This document shows positions 47,659-62,600 of a DNA stretch of 64,000 nucleotides, piece after piece. The stretch comes from Mugil cephalus (taxonomy: Eukaryota > Chordata > Actinopteri > Mugiliformes > Mugilidae): contig NC_061790.1 of assembly GCF_022458985.1 (NCBI RefSeq), positions 17,898,397-17,962,396 of the forward strand, read 5' to 3'. The stretch's first letter is position 1. Each line of letters starts with the position of its first letter. A program made the position numbers and the translations under genes. The notes under the pieces are model-generated. The model was given only the letters and a program-made list of their open reading frames with translations. It was not told the DNA's origin and ran no database searches.

Positions 47659-50600
47659 CTGAGGAAAATCAGATAAACATAAGTTTCATCACACAAAATT
47701 AAAGCCTTATAAGAATTAAATTACAGGCATATATGTCCATGGGTGCAAATACCTGTAGTGAGTTGAAGAATGCGAAGGCGATATGGATTCCTTTATTTTC
47801 TGAAGATATCATGGTTCCTACTCCCAAAGACCAGGTCAGTCCAAACAAAGGAGTCAGAATGGCCACACATCTTATGAGGACCACCAGGGTATGCTTTTCA
47901 TCTGGTTGGGCTGCATCTCCCACACCTCTTCTTAGCATTTTGAACAAGACCACGATCACGATCAAAATGTTGATGAAAACTATGGTCAGGGCAGGTATCA
48001 CCATGGCTAGCAGAGCCATGGTGTCTACCCAGTTCAGCCAGCAAGCATTATCTCTCCGTATGTATCCACGTCCTGGTGCTGTGGCCGCAACAGTGACCAC
48101 AGCTATGATCAGAGGACAGATGTAGCCTAATGTAAAGCCGATGGCCAACATGGTTGACTTGGACATGTGGGAGAAGACCATGACTGTCCGGTAAAAGAGC
48201 AGAAGTGCTGACACAAGCATCCAAAAGAAGAGAGCAAGGTAGAAAAAGTGCATGAAAAATGTTGCTGTGCTACATGGGCCGAGTGGAACTTCGAAATCTC
48301 CTCCTGGGTTTTCTGTTGGGTTATCAGCGATTGAGGCACCAATGATGAAACAGATGTCCGCGATCAGTAGAGACAAAGCAGTGTTAACGATAGAGACGTG
48401 GCGCATGAAGGAAGTGCTATTTCTTGTCAAAGCTTTCCACACATATGCTTCAATAATGAGACATATGACTAAGCTTGCCATAGATATCACTACTCCTACA
48501 TAAGTGATTACATCCAAGAGAATCCGGATTGATTCGGGGATGCCAGTTGCCATCAGGATTGAGAAGGATGTGAGGTGGTTGCAGTTGCAGGTTACTGTGT
48601 CATTTATGTCGGAAACAAAAGTACACCCTTCATCATCCCAAGCACCGACCTCATCAAAGAGTGTAAAATTCCAGAAGACGCATTGTGGATTCAGTGACAG
48701 AGATCCATTCAGCTTGTTGTAGCTCAGAGTAACATTATTGATTGTTGCATTTATTCTGACAAGTACCACAGCAGCGTTGACGACAATATCATTGACAGCG
48801 TCATTGCTGGCACTGTTGAAGAGACTGACGTTAAAAGTGGAGTTCCTTACTGGCATAACATTATTAAGAGTGAGGAAGGAGATGGTTGTAATAAAAGCAT
48901 TAGAAACATCTGTGTTTGGAATTTCTATGACAAAGCTGGAGTTGTCATTTGATGTGAAATTGTTGTTGAATGGGCTTCTCCTTAGCCGGGTCCGTAGACT
49001 TGTGATTTGGAAATTGCCTTCCAGCCTACTGCTGAATGTCTCCATTGAACCCAGTAATTGTGAGCTGGAATTGCGGGTTTCATTTTGATTCAGAAATGCC
49101 CAGGACTCTCTTGCATCGTCACCAATGATGACATCAACGGTGCCAAGTATATCCTGCAGATAAAGAGATACTTCATTGGAAGGGTACAGTCACAAGTACA
49201 TTTGCTGCAATTGTTATAAACCTTTAACTGAGAGGCTACAAAATGGAAGGTTTGACTTACCGCCATGATGTCTTCAGTGACAACGATCGAAACATTGGCA
49301 ACTGTATTCAGGATATTAACAATAGCCTCTATTGTTCCAGCTGACTGTGCAACTTGATCTTTTGAGCCTTGGACAGTGTTGTTTAGATCTTGTACAAACT
49401 GAGGCACAGTAGCCGAAACCAGAAACTGAAAAAAAGAAACAATGAATAGTTGAAAGAATTAACAGACTTAAAACAAATTCTGTGCCATATAATTCACAGA
49501 CAAAAGAAACAGTTGCAAACACTGGTTGCACAAAAGTACAAAAAAGGCCAAAAGGATGTGTTGTTTGAGGTGAAATAAAGCAATTATGACCCATAATCCT
49601 TTCAAATTCATGGGGTAGATTTGAGACCAGCCTTATGTTTGTTGAGATAGTTATTGGCTACTTTAGTCACCAAACAGTTCTCTCCCACAGTGCACTGTAA
49701 ACTAAACCCATAATACTGAACAGTATACCTGGGAGAAATGACATACAACAAAGGTCCATAACAGAAAATGAAGAATGACAGTGTGTTGAAAGCACAAGTT
49801 TGTGTTTGTGTCTGTTTTTACTTCACCAGAGACAGTTGCCTAATGAAATACTAACATGTTATGTATATTCAGAGTTAAAGTGAGATTAAAGCAAGCAGCT
49901 GACCCAAAGGCTGTTAGCACACAAGTAACCCTTTAGCAAACTTAATTTGCTAATACGTTACACTTGGTTAGTGCTTAATCACATTTAACAAAAGTAAAGG
50001 AACAACAAAACAAAACTAAAGTTACGTTTGTGTTGTTTTGTACGTCTGACAGCATTCAAATTCACTAAAGTTTTATCATCCCGCTTGAGGACAGAATAAA
50101 ACTAGAAAAATATGACACAAACTCATCTACTAGCAATTGGCTACACAAACCTAATGTGGTTTACTTTCTTTGATAATTGGCAATAAAAGATAACTATTAG
50201 ACAACAGTTTAAATCACCATTCCTGTACATCGCAATACAATTATCATGGAAAATAGCATGCAAATATCAACTAAAATGATACAGTGAATGTAATATGGAA
50301 GACAGAAGAGTGAAGTTGCTGAATGAATACAGTGCAGGTTTTGTCGGACTTTCAGACAAACAATTAGAAAAGATGCAGCAGCATCGGTATGCATCTGGAT
50401 ACACAGACCTGTTTGTTACATCGCAGAACCACCTACCATAGATTCTGTTAGTAATTCGTCGATTACTGTTAAAATGCAGGAGTCCACCACAAGTCTCCAT
50501 TCTCCTGTTTCCTGACATTCTGCAATCCTCCTCCCCTTTTGACCTGCAGGACACAAGAGACTTGCTCTGGCACCTGCTGGTCCTCGACCATATGGAGGCT

Positions 50601-53600
50601 CATCACAGACAATAGCTTAAGAGTTGAAAAATCAATTAGACAAAAAGATAGTAAAACAGCAAATGAATACTACAGCATAGTTACATTTCAAACAGTGCTC
50701 TTACCTTCTCTGAAAAGAGACAGTGTTGTTATTGCTACATAACCACTTGCGTTATTGACACGACATGTGAATGTTTTTGGTGCCAGTGATCCACTGCAGT
50801 CTACATCATAATTATGCTGGATGCAGTTGGATGCAGGATCAAAAGCTGTGGACATTTAATGTTGTTAATAAAAATTGTTAACTAATAGGTCTAATTTCTG
50901 ACCACAGCTAGATTGAGATTGATGACCTTCTAACTTTAGCCCATACTTACCTGAGGTTAATAATGCTGAGCCCTCAAACCATTGGACCGTGTACAGGGAC
51001 TGAACACAACATTCAAGTGTTGGCCGTCCATTACTGTTGCAGTCAAAACTAATGTCCTCTGGTACTCGCACATTGGGTGCTGGTCTGACAATAGAATTTG
51101 TCACATCACCCCTCTGGCGTAAATCGACGCCTGAGCCCTTCAGAATGCATTCATAAGGTCCTTTGGGAAAGAAGTATGTGTTAATGATTGTACTGTTACA
51201 CTCCACACCAAAGATGAAGAAAATATTTACACTGATACAAACAAAATATACAAACAAACAAAAACAAACGAGAGTGATCCAGAGTGCAATGCATGACTTT
51301 ACTTCACAACAGTAAAATGCAAAACTAACTTTAAACTTATTTCTTGATGACTGATTTCTCATTAACAAACAAGGTAACAATGACTTACCGATATCAGCAA
51401 GAATGACATTAGATACCGTAAGCCTGGAACGATTTTCTGGCAAAGATTCCTTTCTAAACCTTGCGGACATAATTTCCACTCCTTTAAATTTCCATGTCCA
51501 ACCGGAAGTTGCTCCCACATCAATATCAGGAGGGCCACAGAACAGAGCCATGGAGTTACCAGTAAAAGTGCGACCTGGTAGTTCGATTCCAGTAGGACCT
51601 TGGAGAAAGTAAATGTCAGATCAGAATACCATCACACTTTTTTTTGACAAAAATGAATAAACATTTTTCAACGTACTGTCATACACTGCAACAACTGAGC
51701 CAATGACAGGGGCAACCACTTCCATGGCTGCTGGAAGATTTTGGTTTGCTCTAGCGAGTGCATCCACTTGCAGCTGTGTTGTCTGAACAAGAAAGTCTAC
51801 AATAACGCTTCCTGGTCTGTAAGAACAAACAAAAGCCAAAGTTTTGAAATTAAATAAGTCCTGGTTCCTCCTTCTGTGTTTGTTGTTAATGTAACAATTA
51901 CTATACCTGAATCCTGTAACAACAGCTCTTACAACCGGTTCGATTGGATCGGTATACTGAGCCTTTAACTATGGGAAAATATGGTTTGTCAGCCTTAGAA
52001 GACAACAAAAATAAAAATGAGAATTGGGTATGGTGTTCTTGACAGTGCACTTACCACTGCATTAATCTGTCCTGCAAACTGTTGGTATCTTGCACTTGAG
52101 GGGTTATTGAAGTCTGGTTCGAAGGTCGTGTCTAATCTGACTGTTAGTGTTACATTAATTTCTGTTTGTTGAAAACATAATAACACAAAAAAACATGAAA
52201 ACATTATCACAACAATAAAAAAATGCATCACACAGGCATAATTTGCTGTTCCAAGTGTAATAACTATCAGTCCTCATCACTTCAAGTAATAATTTAAATT
52301 TTTAATATTTAACTGAAACACAGGTCACAGGTTTACTGCTGCATCATCATTGTGTTTACTCACTGAAGACATAAATCAGGTAAATGTTTTTGTTGGGTGT
52401 AGAGTTTAAAATACATGATATACGACGAACTGTAACTGATAATACAAGATAACAGTACCTCTAGGTGGGGTGGTGGTAGTAGTCACTGCAGTGGTTGTGG
52501 TGGTGGCAGCGGTCGTAGTTGAGGTGGGGACAGTGGTAGTAGTCGTTGGGGAGACGGTGGTAGTAGTTGTTGGGGAGACGGTGGTAGTAGTTGTTGGGGA
52601 GACGGTGGTAGTAGTCGTTGGGACTAAAGTGGTAGTAGTCGTTGGAGGTACAGTGGTAGTAGTCGTTGGAGGTACAGTGGTAGTAGTTGTTGGAGATGCA
52701 GTGGTATTAGTCACTGGGGGTACAGTGGGAGTAGTTGTGTGGTTTACTGGTGGAGTTGGTGTTGAGATGGTATTAGCTGAAAATGCAAACAAATTTACAA
52801 TGTGAAGAACAGAGAATGTTTCAAATATTTTAAATATGAGAAACCTGTCAAAGGCAATAGACAAATCATTTATTTTATAATGCAAACAAGCCCTTTTCAA
52901 ACAGTATTTAAGGTTGACTTTCCACATGGAGAAATATAACTCCAGCAAGTAGTTCACTCTTGTGGTTTACATTTGCAAAATATTATATATATAATAGTGT
53001 CTTCCTTTTGCCAGTATTCCTGCCGAACTCTTTACATGGAAATGAAAATGAGCATATCACCCCAATATTACCATTAACATACAGTTTTACAGCTGTGGCA
53101 GACTGTGCCAACACGATCTCATTTATGTTTCTAAGAATATTCAAACAACCATTGAGGCCTACATTAGTGAAAAAAGTGTTTATTTGTTGTAATTGTTAGG
53201 TTTGCTGTTGGTAACTGTTGTGTTCAGATGTGTTACAGAAACTTTAGGTAACTTTTTTTTAGTAATTTTCAACAGTAAACACTAATTATAAAGAAATTAC
53301 AGATAATGCATAACTCTGGGATGGGTATCATGCCATAATCCAAAATTGTGTCTAAACTTTTGAAAAGTAAATATGAAAGTCTATCTTAGTCTCCAATTTA
53401 TTTTTGCTTGCATAATATTTGGAAAGAATCAGATCTTGATGTTCATTTTCAGATTTCACCATCAAATCTGTTATTGTTGTCGCAAAAACTACAAAATTCC
53501 AAATTACGCAACAATATACCTGTGTCATTCTGCACACACCGATCAGACATAACATTATGACCGCCTTCCCTAATACTGTATATGTCTCCCTTGTGCCTAA

Positions 53601-56600
53601 ACCAGTTATGACTCATCAGAGAATGAACATGGTTTGGGATGTAATGAATTGGAGCCCAGGTAGGACAGAAATAAATTAAGGATAAAGACAGGACTTGTAC
53701 TACAGAATGAAAAGTCAACTCTAAAAGAGCAGTGCAAACCTAGTAGATATATTAAACCATTTAAAATATCAATAGAAATTCCACTTTCGAGACTTTAAAA
53801 CTTCTTAAAAAGCATATGAGCAGCAGTTTTCAGGCAGGTTACAAATGAAACCTGCAAAAACAACTAATGCACCAAGAAAATCGTGACAAAGCTGAAACTG
53901 AAAATGTCATAGACTTTCAAAACATTATGCAAAACTTTTTTCCCCCTTAGTTTAAATTATGGAATGGCAGATGTAAGTTTTAGATATGACTAAAGATAAC
54001 CCTAAATGATAAAAATGCCTGTTGTGTTGGAATTAAATGTACATGTTGCAGTTAACATTGGTGATGTTGGAATAGTATTTAGTTGTGTTGCAGTCACAGT
54101 TGTAGTTTTCCATGTAATACTAAAGAAACTAGACACATTTACTTGTGTGATTAAGGATTATAGTTATTCATAAGAACATCGTCTTTGGTTGTTGTATGGT
54201 ATTATTGTCTTACTTGTTGGAGATGGTGTTGGACATGCTGCAAAGGCTGTAAAAAAGAACAGATAAGAGTTAATGCAGAATAAAAGGTAGATGTAAAGGT
54301 CATGCTACAGCACTGGTACACATGATGTCAAACTTTGGATTAACAAAGTTAATCAAACTTTGGATCAACACTCGTTAAAATCTATTGCACCAAGCGTCAT
54401 CCTAAAAGTACAACTGTGACTGTTGTCATGGTACAACCAAAACATATAGATCTCGAGAATTTCTTCCAGCAACTTTACCATGAATCCAAAGTGGAAAACC
54501 ATGCGATGGCTTTCACAATATGACACGTGACACTGGTGTCACTGTACTGATACTACTATACTCTTTATTAGTTTGATGCTAAAACAACATTTATGAATAT
54601 TCTTATCATCCAACTAATGGTATATCAATGATTCCAAATTAAGCAGCTGGATTGGTTTCACTTTCATTTAGAAGTGAAGAAGCCTTTCAGACGAGAGTTG
54701 GAATGTCTTAAAGAGACTCAGGTGAGACTTATACTTTGAAATATTCATCTGACACTGTTGTCAGTGTGCTAGTTAGTAAAATGAACTCACTATGCTGATA
54801 CTCAGACAGGCAGTATTGTCCCTCAGGAGGAATGGCATTGATACAACCACATGTGTTGTCAGTGATGTTGTCACAGGATCCATAGCTTAGACACTGGTCA
54901 CATGGCCAACGATACTGATCCTCACATCTGCACTGGAAGCCATCGATGCTGGGAGAACACACTGGACACCAATGGAGAGAACGTCAAGATCTTCTACAGG
55001 GACATCTTATTTTGTTTTAGCACTTCACTGACAGATATGAACTTTCCAACCTCAAATGATACATGGCAGACATATTTGAAAATTGGGGATTCTTATTTGA
55101 ATGACTCACTCAACAGTTCTTACCTGTAGAAATGTTGACATCTGTCAGTAGTATCTGGCCATTGATATAGATGGGGTAACTGAGGCTGCTCAGTAGGGAC
55201 CTCAGTGCATTTATGACAAAAATATCTGTGGTGTTCAGCTCAATGGAAAGCAGGTATTCATAAACAACATGAGGAGCTGTAGGAAATGGAATCAAAGAGG
55301 AAAAGCATAATTTAAACTAGAGTAGTTACAACATATCACATAACACATGGTAACATTCTCTTTCAGTCTTACTTGTTGGTGTTGAAGGAGGACATGTTGC
55401 AAAGTCTGTCATAGAGGAGAGAGACAAGAGTAGATGGTGAATAAATACAAATATAGACACTGACACCTCAAATATAGTACCACAGCCCCTACAGTATAAG
55501 CTACACACTCATCCAGTCTCAGTATAACTCACTATATCTTTCTGGGAATTCTATTTGAAAAAGGGATATGTCAGCATGTAAGCATGCATTGTCAACAGTA
55601 GATGGTGGTGTTTCCTACAGTTTCTCTGACTGATGTGAACTCAACAACTCGAAAGCTAGGAGTGAAAAATAAGGACACGGTAATTGGTTCAGTGGGAAGA
55701 AAGTGACTGAGGAGAAGTCAGTTATATCACTTATCAGCAACTTCAGACACTTATAATATTAAACGCTGGATGAAGACTGATGAATAGTCAAATGTAAGAA
55801 ATCCAATATATGTGAGAAATATCTCCCTATCTTGATTTAATTAAAGTGTATCATCTCTTTATTAGTTTGATGCTAAAATAACATCTATGAATATTCTCAT
55901 CATCCAACTAATGGTATATCGAGCATTTCAAGTCAACTAGACTTTTTTCACTTTCATTTAGAAGTGAAGAAGGCTTTTAGATGAGAGTTGGAATATCTTA
56001 AAGCGACTCAGGTGAGTCCTGTACTTTGAAATACTCATCTGACACTGGTGTCAGTGTGCTAGTTACTAAAATGAACTCACTGTGCTGATACTCAGACAGG
56101 CAATATTGTCCCTCAGGAGGAATGGCATTGATACAACCACATGTGTTGTCAGTGATGTTGTCACAGGATCCATAGCTTAGACACTGGTCACATGGCCAAC
56201 GATACTGATCCTCACATCTGCACTGGAAGCCATCGATGCTTGGAGAACACACTGGACACCAATGGAGAGAACGTCAAGATCTTCTACAGGGACATCTTAT
56301 TTTGTTTTAGCACTTCACTGACAGATATGAACTTTCCAACCTCAAATGATATATGGCAGACATATTTGAAAATTGAGGATTCTTATTTGAATGACTCACT
56401 CAACAGTTCTTACCTGTAGAAATGTTGACATCTGTCAGTAGTATCTGGCCATTGATATGAATGGGGTAACTGAGGCTGCTCAGTAGGGACCTCAGTGTAT
56501 TTATGACAAAAATATCTGTGGTGTTCAGCTCAATGGAAATCAGGTATTCATAAACAACATGAGGAGCTGTAGGAAATGGAATCAAAGAGGAAAAGCATAA

Positions 56601-59600
56601 TTTAAACTAGAGTAGTTACAACATATCACATAACACATGGTAACATTCTCTTTCAGTCTTACTTGTTGGTGTTGAAGGAGTAGGACATGTTGCAAAGTCT
56701 GTCATAGAGGAGAGAGACAAGAGTAGATGGTGAATAAATACAAATATAGACACTGACACCTCAAATGTAATACCACAGCACCTACAGTATAAGCTACACA
56801 CTCATCCAGTCTCAGTATAACTCACTATATCTTTCTGGGAATTCTACTTGAAAAAGGGATATGTCAGCATGTAAGCATGCATTGTCAACAGTAGATGGTG
56901 GTGTTTCCTACAGTTTCTCTGACTGATGTGAACTCGACAACTCGAAAGCTAGGAGTGAAAAATAAGGACACAGTAATTGGTTCAGTGGGAAGAAAGTGAC
57001 TGAGGAGAAGTCAGTTATATCACTTATCAGCAACTTCAGACACTTATAATATTAAACGCTGGATGAAGACTGATGAATAGTCAAATGTAAGAAATCCAAT
57101 ATATGTGTGAAATATCTCCTTATCTTGATTTAATTAAAGTGTATCATCTCTTTATTAGTTTGATGCTAAAATAACATCTATGAATATTCTCATCATCCAA
57201 CTAATGGTATATCGAGCATTTCAGGTCAACTAGACTTTTTTCACTTTCATTTAGAAGTAAATAAGGCTTTTAGATGAGAGTTGGAATGTCTTAAAGAGAC
57301 TCAGGTGAGACCTGTACTTTGAAATACTCATCTGACACTGGTGTCAGTGTGCTAGCTACTAAAATGAACTCACTGTGCTGATACTCAGACAGGCAAATAT
57401 TGTCCCTCAGGAGGAATGGCATTGATACAACCACATGTGTTGTCAGTGATGTTGTCACAGGATCCATAGCTTAGACACTGGTCACATGGCCAACGATACT
57501 GATCCTCACATCTGCACTGGAAGCCATCGATGCTTGGAGAACACACTGGACACCAATGGAGAGAACGTCAAGATCTTCTACAGGGACATCTTATTTTGTT
57601 TTAGCACTTCACTGACAGATATGAACTTTCCAACCTCAAATGATATATGGCAGACATATTTGAAAATTGAGGATTCTTATTTGAATGACTCACTCAACAG
57701 TTCTTACCTGTAGAAATGTTGACATCTGTCAGTAGTATCTGGCCATTGATATAGATGGGGTAACTGAGGCTGCTCAGTAGGGACCTCAGTGTATTTATGA
57801 CAAAAATATCTGTGGTGTTCAGCTCAATGGAAAGCAGGTATTCATACACAACATGAGGAGCTGTAGGAAATGGAATCAAAGAGGAAAAGCATAATTTAAA
57901 CTAGAGTAGTTACAACATATCACATAACACATGGTAACATTCTCTTTCAGTCTTACTTGTTGGTGTTGAAGGAGTAGGACATGTTGTAAAGTCTGTCATA
58001 GAGGAGAGAGACAAGAGTAGATGGTGAATAAATACAAATATAGACACTGACACCTCAAATATAGTACCACAGCACCTACAGTATAAGCCACACACTCATC
58101 CAGTCTCAGTATAACTCACTATATCTTTCTGGGAATTCTACTTGAAAAAGGGATATGTCAGCATGTAATCATGCATTGTCAACAGTAGATGGTGGTGTTT
58201 CCTACAGTTTCTCTGACTGATGTGAACTCAACAACTCGAAAGCTAGGAGTGAAAAATAAGGACACAGTAATTGGTTCAGTGGGAAGAAAGTGACTGAGGA
58301 GAAGTCAGTTATATCACTTATCAGCAACTTCAGACACTTATAATATTAAACGCTGGATGAAGACTGATGAATAGTCAAATGTAAGAAATCCAATATATGT
58401 GTGAAATATCTCCTTATCTTGATTTAATTAAAGTGTATCATCTCTTTATTAGTTTGATGCTAAAATAACATCTATGAATATTCTCATCATCCAACTAATG
58501 GTATATCGAGCATTTCAGGTCAACTAGACTTTTTTCACTTTCATTTAGAAGTAAATAAGGCTTTTAGATGAGAGTTGGAATGTCTTAAAGAGACTCAGGT
58601 GAGACCTGTACTTTGAAATACTCATCTGACACTGGTGTCAGTGTGCTAGTTACTAAAATGAACTCACTGTGCTGATACTCAGACAGGCAATATTGTCCCT
58701 CAGGAGGAATGGCATTGATACAACCACATGTGTTGTCAGTGATGTTGTCACAGGATCCATAGCTTAGACACTGGTCACATGGCCAACGATACTGATCCTC
58801 ACATCTGCACTGGAAGCCATCGATGCTTGGAGAACACACTGGACACCAATGGAGAGAACGTCAAGATCTTCTACAGGGACATCTTATTTTGTTTTAGCAC
58901 TTCACTGACAGATATGAACTTTCCAACCTCAAATGATATATGGCAGACATATTTGAAAATTGAGGATTCTTATTTGAATGACTCACTCAACAGTTCTTAC
59001 CTGTAGAAATGTTGACATCCGTCAGTTGTATCTGGCTATTGATATGAATGGGGTAACTGAGGCTCCTCAGTATGGACCTCAGTACATTTATGACTGTAAT
59101 ATCTGTGGTGTTCAGCTCAGTGGAAATCAGGTATTCATACACAACATGAGGAGCTGTAGGAAATGGAATCAAAGAGGAAAAGCATAATTTAAACTAGAGT
59201 AGTTACAACATATCACATGTCACATGGTAACATTCTCTTTCAGTCTTACTTGTTGGTGTCACTGGTGGTGAAGGAGTAGGACATGTTGTAAAGTCTGTCA
59301 TAGAGGAGAGAGACAAGAGTAGATGGTGAATAAATACAAATATAGACACTGACACCTCAAATGTAGTACCACAGCACCTACAGTATAAGCTACACACTCA
59401 TCCAGTCTCAGTATAACTCACTATATCTTTCTGGGAATTCTATTTGAAAAGGGATATGTCAGCATGTAATCATGCATTCTCAACAGGAGATGGTGGTGTT
59501 GCCTGCATTTTAATAACTCACTTCACTTATCATTTTGTATGGATTCCTTGATATATTTTTCCTCAAATGTGACAATATATGTGTGAAATATCTTCCTTTT

Positions 59601-62600
59601 TCGATTTAATTAAAATGTATAACTTCTTTATTAGTTTGATGCTAAAACAATGTCTATGAATATTCTCATCATCCAACTAATGGTATATCCATGATTTCAA
59701 ATTAAGCAGCTGGATTATTTTCATTTTCATTTAGAAGTGAAGAAGCCTTTCAGACGAGAGTTGGAATATCTTAAAGAGACTCAGGTGAGTCCTGTACTTT
59801 GAAATACTCATCTGACACTGGTGTCAGTGTGCTAGTTACTAAAATGAACTCACTGTGCTGATACTCGGACAGGCAGTATTGTCCCTCAGGAGGAATGGCA
59901 TTGATACAACCACATGTGTTGTCAGTGATGTTGTCACAGGATCCATAGCTTAGACACTGGTCACATGGCCAGCGATACTGATCCTCACATCTGCACTGGA
60001 AGCCATCGATGCTTGAAGAACACACTGGACACCAATGGAGAGAACGTCAAGATCTTCTACAGGGACATCTTATTCTGTTTTTAGCACGTCACTGACAGAT
60101 ATGACGTCAAATGATTCATGGCAGACATATTTGAAAGCTGAGGATTTTTATTCGACTGACTCGTTCAGAGTTCTTACCTGTAGAAATGTTGACATCTGTC
60201 AGTTGTATCTGGCCATTGATATAGATGGGGTAACTGAGGCTGCTCAGTAGGGACCTCAGTGCATTTATGACTGTAATATCTGTGGTGTTCAGCTCAGTGG
60301 AAATCAGGTATTCATAAACAACTTGAGGAGCTGTAGGAAATGGAATCAAAGAGGAAAAGCATAATTTAAACTCGAGTAGTTACAACATATCACATGTCAC
60401 ATGGTAACACTCTCTTTCAGTCTTACTTGTTGGTGTCACTGGTGGTGAAGGAGTAGGACATGTTGTAAAGTCTGTCATAGAGGAGAGAGACAAGAGTAGA
60501 TGGTGAATATATACAAATATAGACACTGACACCTCAAATATAATACCACAGCACCTACAGTATAAGCTACACACTCATCCAGTCTCAGTATAACTCACTA
60601 TATCTTTCTGGGAATTCTATTTGAAAAGGGATATGTCAGCATGTAATCATGCATTGTCAACAGTAGATGGTGGTGTTTCCTACAGTTTCTCTGACTGATG
60701 TGAACTCAACAACTCGAAAGCTAGGAGTGAAAAATAAGGACACAGTAATTGTCTTGGTAGGAAGAAAGTGACTGAGGAGAAATCAGGTATATCACTTATC
60801 AGCAACTTCAGACACTTATGATATTAAACGCTGGATTAAGACTGATGAAGATGTAAGAAATATGGGTCAGTCTAGAAACAACTGTCAACTGTCACTGACT
60901 GTCACATTACAAGATTGTGAAGCTTAAGACTTTTTTTAAACAACAAAGAACTTCAAATGATCCCACAATTATTTGACAGGTTTCCTGTATTTTAATAACT
61001 CACCTGACTGATCATATTTTATGGATTCCTTGATATATTCTTTCCTCAAATGTGACAATACATGTGTGAAATATCTCCCTATCTTGATTTAATTAAAGTG
61101 TATCATCTCTTTATTAGTTTGATGCTAAAATAATGTCTATGAATATTCTCATCATCCAACTAATGGTATATCGAGCATTTCAAGTCAACTAGACTTTTTT
61201 CACTTTCATTTAGAAGTGAAGAAGCCTTTTAGATGAGAGTTGGAATATCTTAAAGCGACTCAGGTGAGTCCTGTACTTTGAAATACTCATCTGACACTGG
61301 TGTCAGTGTGCTAGTTACTAAAATGAACTCACTGTGCTGATACTCAGACAGGCAATATTGTCCCTCAGGAGGAATGGCATTGATACAACCACATGTGTTG
61401 TCAGTGATGTTGTCACAGGATCCATAGCTTAGACACTGGTCACATGGCCAACGATACTGATCCTCACATCTGCACTGGAAGCCATCGATGCTTGGAGAAC
61501 ACACTGGACACCAATGGAGAGAACGTCAAGATCTTCTACAGGGACATCTTATTTTGTTTTAGCACTTCACTGACAGATATGAACTTTCCAACCTCAAATG
61601 ATATATGGCAGACATATTTGAAAATTGAGGATTCTTATTTGAATGACTCACTCAACAGTTCTTACCTGTAGAAATGTTGACATCCGTCAGTTGTATCTGG
61701 CTATTGATATGAATGGGGTAACTGAGGCTCCTCAGTATGGACCTCAGTGCATTTATGACAAAAATATCTGTGGTGTTCAGCTCAATGGAAAGCAGGTATT
61801 CATAAACAACATGAGGAGCTGTAGGAAATGGAATCAAAGAGGAAAAGCATAATTTAAACTAGAGTAGTTACAACATATCACATAACACATGGTAACATTC
61901 TCTTTCAGTCTTACTTGTTGGTGTTGAAGGAGGACATGTTGCAAAGTCTGTCATAGAGGAGAGAGACAAGAGTAGATGGTGAATAAATACAAATATAGAC
62001 ACTGACACCTCAAATGTAGTACCACAGCACCTACAGTATAAGCTACACACTCATCCAGTCTCAGTATAACTCACTATATCTTTCTGGGAATTCTATTTGA
62101 AAAGGGAATACGTCAGCATGTAATCATGCATTGTCAACAGGAGATGGTGGTGTTGCCTGCATTTTAATAACTCACTTCACTTATCATTTTGTATGGATTC
62201 CTTGATATATTTTTCCTCAAATGTGACAATATATGTGTGAAATATCTTCCTTTTTCGATTTAATTAAAATGTATAACTTCTTTATTAGTTTGATGCTAAA
62301 ACAATGTTTATGAATATTCTCATCATCCAACTAATGGTATATCCATGATTTCAAATTAAGCAGCTGGATTATTTTCATTTTCATTTAGAAGTGAAGAAGC
62401 CTTTTAGATGAGAGTTGGAATATCTTAAAGAGACTCAGGTGAGTCCTGTACTTTGAAATACTCATCTGACACTGGTGTCAGTGTGCTAGTTACTAAAATG
62501 AACTCACTGTGCTGATACTCAGACAGGCAGTATTGTCCCTCAGGAGGAATGGCATTGATACAACCACATGTGTTGTCAGTGATGTTGTCACAGGATCCAT

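Noticed and set aside
47733..49088. Plus-strand open frames opposite the seven-helix exon
   Set aside because: Antisense shadows of a long, well-supported coding exon; no recognisable domains.
52470..52805. Plus-strand Val-rich frame (VVVVVGETVVVVVG)
   Set aside because: Antisense of the Thr-rich stalk exon (ACC/ACA codons read as GGT/TGT); low complexity.
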